Below, piece by piece: positions 1 to 5,259 of a stretch of 13,162 bases of DNA; position 1 is the first letter of the stretch, and each line of letters opens with the position of its first letter. Below the pieces are notes generated by a model, which was given only the letters and a program-made list of their open reading frames with translations, made no database searches and was not told the origin of the DNA. Source of the DNA: Parcubacteria group bacterium CG_4_9_14_0_2_um_filter_35_11 (GTDB taxonomy: Bacteria > Patescibacteriota > Minisyncoccia > Minisyncoccales > GCA-002788555); NCBI GenBank assembly GCA_002788555.1, contig PFRL01000051.1, positions 748-13,909 on the forward strand. The letters run 5' to 3'. The translations under genes were made by a program, and so were the position numbers.

Positions 1-6
1 AAATAA

Positions 7-474
7 GGGGGAAGAATAGAAAATTACCCCCTCCCCACTAAATTAAAATTCAATTTAGTTTTTAATCCCCAAGAGGATATATTTTTAAGAGCAGAGTGGG
101 ACAATAAAAAATTTGAGCTTACGCCTCAAGTAATTAATAAATGGAAAAATATTGCCAATCTAGTAATTTTCCCTTTATTGCTGGTCTTCCTTTTTATCTC
201 CTACTTTATCGGAAAAATTTTCCAAGTCTTGATTTTCAGTATAGCGTCTTTGATTACCAGTAGAGTAGGGAAGATAAAAATAGCCTATAAACAGCTTTTG
301 AATATAGGAATATTTTCTTTAACCCTCCCTTTCATTTTAGAAAATATAATAAGTTTATTATCAGTTAGAATTCCTAATTTTGGCATTTTTAATTCCCTAC
401 TTTATCTCGGACTTTTAATAGCTGGTGTCTTAAAAGCCAGACCAACAGATATTAAAAAAGTAGAATCTTTATAA
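7..474 (+). CDS. C-terminal part of a multi-pass membrane protein, DUF1189-like (frame broken at left edge)
   Basis: This is an open frame with no credible start. It follows an in-frame TAA at 4-6, and no ATG or GTG occurs before the first hydrophobic segment; the first TTG (178) lies inside that segment. The first ~50 residues are soluble and beta-rich (including FNPQEDIF and LTPQVINKW). About four membrane segments follow, around 163-220, 221-265, 292-365 and 385-435, with a short basic tail. A soluble domain followed by about four C-terminal helices, with an SYKK-like IAYKQ before the third, resembles DUF1189 membrane proteins; I infer this from remembered family shape, so it is tentative. 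The gene probably began upstream in another frame. The G5 run at 7-11 is a plausible site of a frameshift, real or an assembly error. Function is unknown. Confidence 0.45.
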   Translation, partial: GGRIENYPLPTKLKFNLVFNPQEDIFLRAEWDNKKFELTPQVINKWKNIANLVIFPLLLVFLFISYFIGKIFQVLIFSIASLITSRVGKIKIAYKQLLNIGIFSLTLPFILENIISLLSVRIPNFGIFNSLLYLGLLIAGVLKARPTDIKKVESL

Positions 475-481
475 ATTTTAT

Positions 482-511
482 TTGATTATTGAGTTAAAGG
501 TCGTTTAAAAT
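482..511 (+). promoter_or_regulatory. putative promoter of the SDR gene
   Basis: TTGATT (482-487), an 18-nt spacer and TAAAAT (506-511) lie 11 nt before the ATG at 523. No Shine-Dalgarno sequence is present, so a leaderless or nearly leaderless transcript would be expected. The region is very AT-rich, so chance matches are likely. Confidence 0.3.
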
Positions 512-522
512 TATTTTAAAAT

Positions 523-1317
523 ATGTCTAAGCTAACAAACAAAGTAGCTATAGTGACCGGAGCAAGAAGAGGGATGGGGAGGACCCATGCCCTGGAGCTA
601 GCAAAAGCCGGAGCAAAAGTAGTAGTTTCAGATATTTCTCAAGAAGATTGTCAGAAAGTAGTCGAGGAAATTGAAAAAGAAGGTGGCGAGGCTTTAGCGA
701 TAAAATGTGATGTTTCAAAAGGAGAAGAAGTTAATAAAATGGTAAAAAAGACTATTGAAAAATGGGGGGAAATTAATATTTTGGTAAACAATGCTGGAAT
801 TTGTCAGTTTAAGCCATTTTTGGAGTTAAAAGAGGAAGATTGGGATAGAACAATTGATATAAATTTAAAAGGATACTTTTTGGTTGCCCAAGCAGTGGCA
901 AGAGAAATGGTAAAAAGAAAATCCCCGAAGGAAGGCGAGCCTCCTACGGGGCAGGCTGGAGCGATAATTAACATTGCCTCAATTGCCATGGGCCAAACTG
1001 GAGTTGGATTTCCGGCTTTAACTCATTATTGTGCATCAAAAGGAGGTATTGTGGCGATGACCGAAGCAATGGCTTTGGAATTAGCTCCACATGGAATCAG
1101 AGTTAATGCTATTTCACCAGGAGCAATAGAGACTCCAATGATCAATCCTTTAAAGGCTGATCCAAAGACGATGGAGGCCACACTAGCAAGAGTTCCTATG
1201 CACCGCGTCGGGAAACCAGAAGAAGTTTCCAAGGTAGTTTTATTCCTTTCTTCCGATGACTCGAGCTATATGACAGGTTCTACTATAGTGGTAGACGGAG
1301 GCTGGTTGGCAGCATAA
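523..1317 (+). CDS. short-chain dehydrogenase/reductase (FabG-like SDR)
   Basis: This is a classical SDR of 264 residues, slightly longer than the usual ~250. The Rossmann glycine motif TGARRGMG is at residues 12-19, an acidic D63 follows the cofactor fold, NNAG is at 89-92, N114 fits the catalytic Asn, and S153 with Y169-x-x-x-K173 completes the active site. The PG motif and the C-terminal GSTIVVDGG also fit the family. It is a soluble NAD(P)H-dependent oxidoreductase. The substrate cannot be read from sequence: 3-oxoacyl-ACP reductase, glucose or other sugar-alcohol dehydrogenases are all possible. Residues about 133-146 (KSPKEGEPPTGQAG) are an unusual insertion just before the beta-strand carrying the catalytic Ser, and they are encoded by a GC-rich palindromic repeat (see 923-956). 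A glutaredoxin and gapA follow, suggesting a redox block. Confidence 0.93.
   Translation: MSKLTNKVAIVTGARRGMGRTHALELAKAGAKVVVSDISQEDCQKVVEEIEKEGGEALAIKCDVSKGEEVNKMVKKTIEKWGEINILVNNAGICQFKPFLELKEEDWDRTIDINLKGYFLVAQAVAREMVKRKSPKEGEPPTGQAGAIINIASIAMGQTGVGFPALTHYCASKGGIVAMTEAMALELAPHGIRVNAISPGAIETPMINPLKADPKTMEATLARVPMHRVGKPEEVSKVVLFLSSDDSSYMTGSTIVVDGGWLAA
923..956. repeat. REP-like palindromic repeat inserted in frame inside the SDR gene
   Basis: CCCCG (923-927) pairs with CGGGG (947-951), and an inner stem AAGGA-GG / CC-TCCT continues the hairpin with one mismatch. The flanking CTACGGGGCAGGC (944-956) is the reverse complement of GCCTGCCCCGTAG, matching GCCTGCCCTGTAG at 2749-2761 at 12 of 13 positions. 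It is markedly GC-rich compared with the surrounding gene and keeps the reading frame open. Confidence 0.6.
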
Positions 1318-1323
1318 ATCTAA

Positions 1324-1354
1324 ACCCCTAATACCAAATTTTTGGTGTGGGGGT
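1324..1354 (+). other. intergenic hairpin between SDR and glutaredoxin genes
   Basis: ACCCC (1324-1328) pairs with GGGGT (1350-1354), and ATACCAA (1331-1337) with TTGGTGT (1342-1348), using one T-G pair and leaving a short ATTT loop. No U-tract follows, so a simple intrinsic terminator is unlikely. It could be an RNA-processing or stability hairpin. A weak TTGGTG-N17-TAATAT promoter (1342-1370) overlaps its 3' arm. Confidence 0.45.
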
Positions 1355-1372
1355 AAATCAAAAATAATATTT

Positions 1373-1603
1373 ATGGTAAAAGTTTACTCTACTCCTACTT
1401 GTCCATATTGTGTTGCTCTCAAAAATTTTTTAAAAGAAAATAAGATTGATTTTGAGGACATCGATGTATCCCAAGATGAAAAAGCTAGAGAAGAAATGAT
1501 TCAAAAAACAGGTCAGATGGGAGTGCCAGTTATTGAAATTAATAGTGAATTTATAGTAGGATTTGATAAAGAAAGGATAAGTCAATTATTAAATATTAAA
1601 TAA
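1373..1603 (+). CDS. glutaredoxin-like thiol-disulfide oxidoreductase (NrdH/Grx family)
   Basis: This is a 76-residue single-domain glutaredoxin fold. The active-site C10-P-Y-C13 follows the first beta-strand, VPV with the conserved cis-proline sits at about residues 51-53, and GF near residues 63-64 ends the fold. The length matches stand-alone NrdH/glutaredoxin-like proteins (75-80). It should reduce disulfides in the cytoplasm, but its donor (glutathione, thioredoxin reductase or another) cannot be told from sequence; CPR bacteria often lack glutathione synthesis, which favours a thioredoxin-like role. There is no ribosome-binding site before the ATG. It lies between the SDR and gapA genes, each separated by a hairpin, so the three may share a transcript with processing sites. 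The family call is secure; the physiological partner is not. Confidence 0.9.
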   Translation: MVKVYSTPTCPYCVALKNFLKENKIDFEDIDVSQDEKAREEMIQKTGQMGVPVIEINSEFIVGFDKERISQLLNIK

Positions 1604-1608
1604 ATTGA

Positions 1609-1644
1609 TATTACCAATATTGCCTTAGCAGCAAATTGGTATTA
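1609..1644 (+). other. intergenic hairpin upstream of gapA
   Basis: TACCAA (1612-1617) pairs with TTGGTA (1636-1641) and TTGC (1620-1623) with GCAA (1631-1634), around a 7-nt loop. CTTTT then runs directly into the gapA ATG at 1650. It shares the ACCAA/TTGGT core with the hairpin at 1324-1354. It may be an attenuator-like or processing structure; it is too close to the start codon to be an ordinary terminator. Confidence 0.4.
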
Positions 1645-1649
1645 CTTTT

Positions 1650-2660
1650 ATGATTAAAATTGCTATTAATGGTTTTGGTCGAATAGGACGCCCGGTTTTT
1701 CGAAGAATTCTGGATAAACACCCTCATTTAAAGGTGGTAGCCATTAATGATTTGACGGACACAAAAACTCTTGCCTATCTTTTTAAATACGATTCCTTAT
1801 ACGGAATATATCATAAAAAAATAGGTTATAGAGAAAATTCACTTTTAGTAAATGGAGATGAATTTTTGGTATTTGCTGAGAGAGATCCGGCTAATTTGCC
1901 TTGGCAAAAATTGGGAGTGGATATTGTTTTAGAGTGTACGGGCTACTTCACTGATTTTGAAGGAGCAAAAAAACACTTAGAAGCCGGAGCAAAAAAAGTC
2001 ATAATTTCCGCTCCTTCTAAAAATCCTGAAGTTCCAACCTTTATCTTAGGAGTTAATGAAGAAAAATATAACCCAAAGAAAGATGACGTGATTTCCAATT
2101 CTTCTTGCACCACCAATTGTTTAGCGCCCATAGCAAAAATTATCCATCAAAGCTTTGGGATAGAAAAGGGATTTATGACGACTATTCATTCCTATACTAA
2201 TGACCAACGACTTTTAGATTTGCCCCACAAAGACCTGCGTCGAGCTCGAGCTGCCGCCCTCTCGATTATCCCAACTACTACCGGAGCAGCCAAATCAGTT
2301 GAGAAAGTTATTCCAGAACTGAAAGATAAATTAGATGGTATTGCCCTCCGCGTGCCAACACCGACGGTTTCTATTGTTGATTTTGTCTGTCAGGTTAAAA
2401 ATTCACCCTCAAGTCCCGAAGAAGTCAATTATATTTTCAAAAAAGTTTCCACTAATGAAAGATTCAAGAATATTTTAGGAATAGAAGATGCCGAGCTTGT
2501 TTCCATTGATTATAAAGGGAATTCTTTCTCGGCAATTGTTGACGCTCACTTAACAATGGTAATTGGAAATCTAATAAAAGTAGTGGCTTGGTACGATAAT
2601 GAGTGGGGATATGCTTGCCGCCTGGCAGAAATGGCAGAATGTATAGGTCAGTATTTATAA
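1650..2660 (+). CDS. gap: type I glyceraldehyde-3-phosphate dehydrogenase
   Basis: This is a full-length GapA of 336 residues, the usual size. It converts glyceraldehyde 3-phosphate, NAD+ and phosphate to 1,3-bisphosphoglycerate in central glycolysis, as a cytoplasmic tetramer. The N-terminal GFGRIGR (residues 8-14) binds the dinucleotide, and D34 together with LP at 191-192 favours NAD over NADP. The catalytic Cys is C153 in SSCTTNCLAP (151-160), and the activating His is H180 in TTIHSYT. R-A-R-A-A-A near residues 198-203 and the C-terminal WYDNEWGY motif are intact. The start at MIKIAINGFGRIGR is the family-typical one. tRNA-Gln follows 3 nt after the stop, so the two may be co-transcribed. 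I see no frame damage. Confidence 0.97.
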   Translation: MIKIAINGFGRIGRPVFRRILDKHPHLKVVAINDLTDTKTLAYLFKYDSLYGIYHKKIGYRENSLLVNGDEFLVFAERDPANLPWQKLGVDIVLECTGYFTDFEGAKKHLEAGAKKVIISAPSKNPEVPTFILGVNEEKYNPKKDDVISNSSCTTNCLAPIAKIIHQSFGIEKGFMTTIHSYTNDQRLLDLPHKDLRRARAAALSIIPTTTGAAKSVEKVIPELKDKLDGIALRVPTPTVSIVDFVCQVKNSPSSPEEVNYIFKKVSTNERFKNILGIEDAELVSIDYKGNSFSAIVDAHLTMVIGNLIKVVAWYDNEWGYACRLAEMAECIGQYL

Positions 2661-2663
2661 AAT

Positions 2664-2734
2664 TGCCGGGTCATCTAATGGTAGGATAGATGCCTCTGGA
2701 GCATCTCATGAACGTTCGAATCGTTCCCCGGCAG
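2664..2734 (+). tRNA. tRNA-Gln (anticodon CTG)
   Basis: A complete cloverleaf folds by eye. The acceptor is TGCCGGG (2664-2670) with CCCGGCA (2727-2733), the D-stem ATC/GAT, and the anticodon stem GATGC/GCATC with loop CTCTGGA, giving T33 and anticodon CTG at 2696-2698. The variable loop is TCAT, and the T-stem GAACG/CGTTC encloses TTCGAAT. The discriminator is G2734. The 3' CCA is not encoded (CAAAA follows), so it must be added by CCA-adding enzyme. It reads CAG codons. Whether charging uses GlnRS or Glu-tRNA amidotransferase cannot be told here. Confidence 0.93.
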
Positions 2735-2742
2735 CAAAATCT

Positions 2743-2856
2743 TGGTTCGCCTGCCCTGTAGTGAGCTTTGCTCTACTGCTGGGGAGTCCAGGCCCCGCAG
2801 CAACCGACATTTTTTATCGAGAGACCGGGTCGGTTCGAATACAGTCGCCGGAGCCA
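2743..2856 (+). ncRNA. GC-rich structured stretch with a REP-like palindrome; identity unknown
   Basis: No gene is visible between the tRNA and the terminator, but four nested or consecutive pairings are. TGGTTC (2743-2748) can close on GAGCCA (2851-2856) with one G-T pair; GCCTG (2749-2753) pairs with CAGGC (2789-2793) around a GTAG...CTAC hairpin; alternatively TGCTGGGG (2777-2784) pairs with CCCCGCAGCA (2793-2802); and AACCGAC (2802-2808) pairs perfectly with GTCGGTT (2829-2835). A T-loop-like GGTTCGAAT (2832-2840) is present, but the flanking T-stem and acceptor do not pair, so it is not a normal tRNA. It may be a structured RNA, a repeat array or a tRNA remnant interrupted by a repeat. 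No Rfam family could be recognised. Confidence 0.4.
2749..2793. repeat. REP-like palindromic repeat, second copy
   Basis: GCCTGCCCTGTAG (2749-2761) matches the reverse complement of 944-956 in the SDR gene at 12 of 13 positions. In both copies the GTAG is followed by a purine-rich GAG stem and a short loop, then returns through a complementary arm to GGGG. This copy is longer and ends with CAGGC (2789-2793), complementary to its own first five bases. Confidence 0.5.
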
Positions 2857-2859
2857 CTA

Positions 2860-2873
2860 TCTAACGCGTTAGA
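2860..2873. repeat. 14-bp perfect palindrome
   Basis: TCTAACGCGTTAGA is a perfect self-complementary 14-mer just before the terminator at 2882. It could be an operator for a dimeric regulator or a fold-back element. Nothing else in the window repeats it, and it lies too far upstream of the 2914 -10 box to be an obvious repressor site. Confidence 0.35.
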
Positions 2874-2881
2874 CAAATTAG

Positions 2882-2910
2882 CCTGAGAGTTTTTCTCTCG
2901 GGTTTTGTTT
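2882..2910 (+). terminator. Rho-independent terminator after the gap-tRNA transcript
   Basis: CCTGAGAG (2882-2889) pairs over 8 bp, including one T-G, with CTCTCGGG (2895-2902) around a T5 loop, followed by TTTTGTTT. This is a clear intrinsic terminator ending the unit that contains tRNA-Gln. Confidence 0.85.
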
Positions 2911-2919
2911 TGGTATAAT
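2911..2919 (+). promoter_or_regulatory. extended -10 promoter of the P-loop ATPase gene
   Basis: TGGTATAAT is an ideal extended -10 (TGn-TATAAT). No good -35 is visible, since the terminator U-tract occupies that position. The -10 ends 11 nt before ATG 2931, predicting a 5' leader of about 5 nt and leaderless translation; no Shine-Dalgarno sequence exists. Confidence 0.7.
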
Positions 2920-2930
2920 TTATTAATATA

Positions 2931-3461
2931 ATGAGCATGGATAGAAATTGGTATGTTATTACCGGCGGCCCTTCTTCGGGGAAAACAACGGTTTTAAATG
3001 AACTAGCAAAACTGGGGTATATTGTCTATCCCGAAGCAGCTCGGGTTTTTATTGATCAAGAAATGGCTAAAGGTAAGTCATTGAAAGAAATCAGAAGCGA
3101 TGAGGCAGAATTTCAAAGAAAAGTTTTGAAAATAAAAATAGAAGTGGAGAAGACAGCTCCAAAAAACAAAATAGTGTTTTTTGACAGGGCGATCCCTGAT
3201 AGCATTGCCTACTATCAAATTTGCGGACTAAACCCAAAAGAAGTTCTCCAATTTTGCCAGAAGAAAGCCTACAGAAAAATATTCCTTTTTGAGAAACTTT
3301 CATTTGACCAAGATTATGCAAGAGTCGAGGATAGTAAAACTATTGAAAAACTAAATGCACTTTTAAGGAAAAGCTACAAAAATTTAGGATACGAGGTAAT
3401 TAAAATTCCTGCAGTGCCTATTAAAGAAAGAGTTAAAAAAATTCTATCTGAAATAGATTAA
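2931..3461 (+). CDS. P-loop ATPase/kinase of the AAA_28 (NadR/Ttd14-like) type
   Basis: This is a 176-residue single-domain P-loop protein. Walker A G13-P-S-S-G-K-T19 follows the first strand, and FFDRAIPD (residues 83-90) supplies the Walker B-like acidic residue with the DR pair typical of nucleotide or nicotinamide-ribose kinases and AAA_28 proteins. KLGYIVYPEAAR (27-38) is the usual second strand with E/AAR. The C-terminus (FLFEKLSFDQDYARVED) fits the lid region of the family. The likely role is ATP-dependent phosphorylation or nucleotide binding in the cytoplasm; the substrate is unknown. The start is ATG 2931 or ATG 2937 (MDRNWYVITGGP); the promoter position fits either. purM follows 18 nt downstream and may be co-transcribed, but no purine role is established. 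Confidence 0.8.
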   Translation: MSMDRNWYVITGGPSSGKTTVLNELAKLGYIVYPEAARVFIDQEMAKGKSLKEIRSDEAEFQRKVLKIKIEVEKTAPKNKIVFFDRAIPDSIAYYQICGLNPKEVLQFCQKKAYRKIFLFEKLSFDQDYARVEDSKTIEKLNALLRKSYKNLGYEVIKIPAVPIKERVKKILSEID

Positions 3462-3479
3462 AAATTAATATCTAAAATT

Positions 3480-4682
3480 ATGGAAAATTCGTACGAAAAG
3501 AGAAGACCACGGTCTGACTTCGATATTCATAAAACCGGTACAAAGATTTTTAAAATAAAGAATATATTTCCTTATTCTTTCGTCCCTGTTCAAAAAGACC
3601 CCTTGTCAAAAGAGTGGGGTAGAATAATGCATTCAGACGGTGCTGGTAGCAAACCAATCCAAAACTATCTCCATTGGAAAGAGACTGGTAATATTAATAA
3701 TTTTGAATGGATAGCCGATGACGTCGTTGCAATGAATTTAGATGACATATTCTGTGTTACAGCAGAGCCGACCGTGGAATTTGTAGATTATGTAGCAATA
3801 AATAGATTCAAACTTCCTAAAGGGGAATTTTTAAAAGTTTTAAATAATGGATTCAAAAGAGTATTCACAGTTTTAAAAAAATACGGAATTAATATTAGTT
3901 GGCTTGGTGGTGAAACAGCTGAGGTTTCGGATCAGGTAAGGACAGTTGATGTTTCCGGAACTATTCGGGCTAGGGTAAAAATAGCCGATGCAATAACAGG
4001 TAAAAAAATAATACCGGGGGATGTGATAATTGGTCTCGGAAGTTATGGTAAAGTAGCCTGGGAAGAGAAAGAAAATAGTGGAATTATGTCGAATGGCATA
4101 ACAGTAGCCAGACATTGTTTGATGACTCCTGAATATGTAAAAAAATACCCAGAAATAGCTGATCCTGAAATTATGGAATATAAAGGGAAGTTTAAAACAA
4201 ATCAGTATTTGGAGGAGCTTCGGATGACAGTTGGCGAGGCCTTGATATCCCCGACAAGAATATTCGCTCCAATATTAAAACTAATTACTGAAAAATATGG
4301 AAGCAGGAATATTCATGGTATAGTTCACAATACTGGAGGCGGTCTTGCTAAAATTCTTAGAATAGGCAAAGGAATACATTATATAAAAGATAATCTTCTA
4401 CCAATTCCCCCAATTTTTTCCCTTGTTCAAAGAGAATCTGGGAGGCCTTGGCAATCTATATTTGAAGGTTTAAATAACGGTATAGGAATAGAAATTGTAG
4501 TGTCTAAAGACCGGGTGCCACGCATCCTTGAAGATATAGAACGATTTAACATTCCTGTCTCAGTTATTGGACATTGTGAGGCAAATAAAGATAAAGAGAA
4601 GCTTTCCACTTCGCACAGGAATAGAATGACAATCATTTCACAATTTGGAACATTTGAATATCCATATGAAAAAATTTATTAG
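3480..4682 (+). CDS. purM: phosphoribosylformylglycinamidine cyclo-ligase (AIR synthetase), long Bacteroidetes-type
   Basis: PurM closes FGAM to AIR using ATP, step five of purine synthesis. At 400 residues it is longer than the usual ~345 of E. coli-type PurM. Diagnostic motifs are HSDGAGSKP (51-59, the DGxGTK substrate loop), DDVVAMNLDDI (80-90), GGETAE (143-148), GDVIIGL (180-186), SNGITVARH (204-212), SPTRIFAPI, and a GGG loop in VHNTGGGLAKIL. The order is an N-terminal PurM/AIRS domain then a C-terminal AIRS_C domain. Segments such as YLHWKETGN, LPIPPIFSLVQ and FGTFEYPYE match the long PurM of Bacteroidetes as I remember it, rather than the common type. There is no ribosome-binding site; a TAATAT (3466-3471) ends 8 nt before the ATG and could drive a leaderless start. 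It heads the pur run. Confidence 0.9.
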   Translation: MENSYEKRRPRSDFDIHKTGTKIFKIKNIFPYSFVPVQKDPLSKEWGRIMHSDGAGSKPIQNYLHWKETGNINNFEWIADDVVAMNLDDIFCVTAEPTVEFVDYVAINRFKLPKGEFLKVLNNGFKRVFTVLKKYGINISWLGGETAEVSDQVRTVDVSGTIRARVKIADAITGKKIIPGDVIIGLGSYGKVAWEEKENSGIMSNGITVARHCLMTPEYVKKYPEIADPEIMEYKGKFKTNQYLEELRMTVGEALISPTRIFAPILKLITEKYGSRNIHGIVHNTGGGLAKILRIGKGIHYIKDNLLPIPPIFSLVQRESGRPWQSIFEGLNNGIGIEIVVSKDRVPRILEDIERFNIPVSVIGHCEANKDKEKLSTSHRNRMTIISQFGTFEYPYEKIY

Positions 4683-4702
4683 TTAAAGAAAATTATCATA
4701 AA

Positions 4703-4731
4703 TTGTAAAAACAAAAGGTTAATTCTATAAT
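4703..4731 (+). promoter_or_regulatory. promoter of purE
   Basis: TTGTAA (4703-4708), a 17-nt spacer and a perfect TATAAT (4726-4731) form a good sigma70-type promoter. The -10 ends 9 nt before ATG 4741, so transcription should begin at or a few bases before the start codon. purE through purQ may be transcribed from here as well as from further upstream. Confidence 0.7.
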
Positions 4732-4740
4732 AAAAAAACC

Positions 4741-5214
4741 ATGAGCTTAATTACCATAATTCTTGGATCTATTTCGGATAAGGTGATATTTGATAAATGC
4801 AAAAATATTTTCGATGAATTCGAAGTGAAATACGATGTTAAAATTGCTTCTTCCCATCGGACCCCAGAAAAAGTTGAGGAAATTGTTAAGAATTCTGATG
4901 CCGATGTCTTTATTGCCATTGCAGGTTTGGCCGCTGCTTTACCGGGAGCAGTAGCAGCCAGAACAACAAAACCGGTTATCGGTGTACCTGTAGAATCGAA
5001 ATTAGGTGGATTGGATGCTCTACTTTCGATTTCGCAAATGCCACCAGGCATTCCAGTGGCATGTGTGGGAATAGATCGAGGAGAAAATGCCGCTCTTCTA
5101 GCGATAGAGATTTTGGCTTTGAAAGACGAGGATTTAAAAAATAAACTGGAAAATTATCGAAAAAAAATGAAAAAGAAAATTGAAAAGGATAATAAAGGAG
5201 TCGAAAAATGGTGA
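4741..5214 (+). CDS. purE: 5-(carboxyamino)imidazole ribonucleotide mutase / AIR carboxylase
   Basis: This is a 157-residue PurE, the normal size. It makes CAIR, either from N5-CAIR (with PurK) or directly from AIR and CO2. GSISD (9-13) binds the phosphate, and SSHRTP (37-42) carries the catalytic H39. The LAAALPGAVAA stretch (63-73), GVPV (81-84), and the SISQMPPGIPVACVGI loop (96-111) complete the active site of the octamer-forming fold. The segment KLGGLDALLSISQMPPG resembles archaeal and thermophile PurE more than E. coli PurE. No purK is present in the window, which leaves open a direct AIR carboxylase role (inference). It is leaderless by promoter position. The stop is TGA, and purB lies downstream in the same frame with no other stop between them. 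Confidence 0.95.
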   Translation: MSLITIILGSISDKVIFDKCKNIFDEFEVKYDVKIASSHRTPEKVEEIVKNSDADVFIAIAGLAAALPGAVAARTTKPVIGVPVESKLGGLDALLSISQMPPGIPVACVGIDRGENAALLAIEILALKDEDLKNKLENYRKKMKKKIEKDNKGVEKW

Positions 5215-5259
5215 ATAAGAATTTCTATTACTAAGATATTTTTAGAAAAACTTATTAAT

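Noticed and set aside
2743..2856. A second complete tRNA downstream of tRNA-Gln
   Set aside because: The T-loop-like GGTTCGAAT and a terminal CCA are present, but GTCGG and ACAGT do not form a T-stem and no 5' strand pairs with CGCCGGA. No anticodon arm has a proper 5-bp stem with T33.
2675..2857. Antisense 60-codon frame over the tRNA and structured stretch
   Set aside because: It covers the tRNA in reverse and its product shows the usual artefact sequence of antisense tRNA ends (FEPTR-like).
5212..5214. TGA recoded as Gly or Trp
   Set aside because: TGA ends purE at the expected family length, Trp is encoded by TGG throughout, and no TGA interrupts a conserved domain in its proper frame. 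The purC TGA is explained by the frameshift instead.
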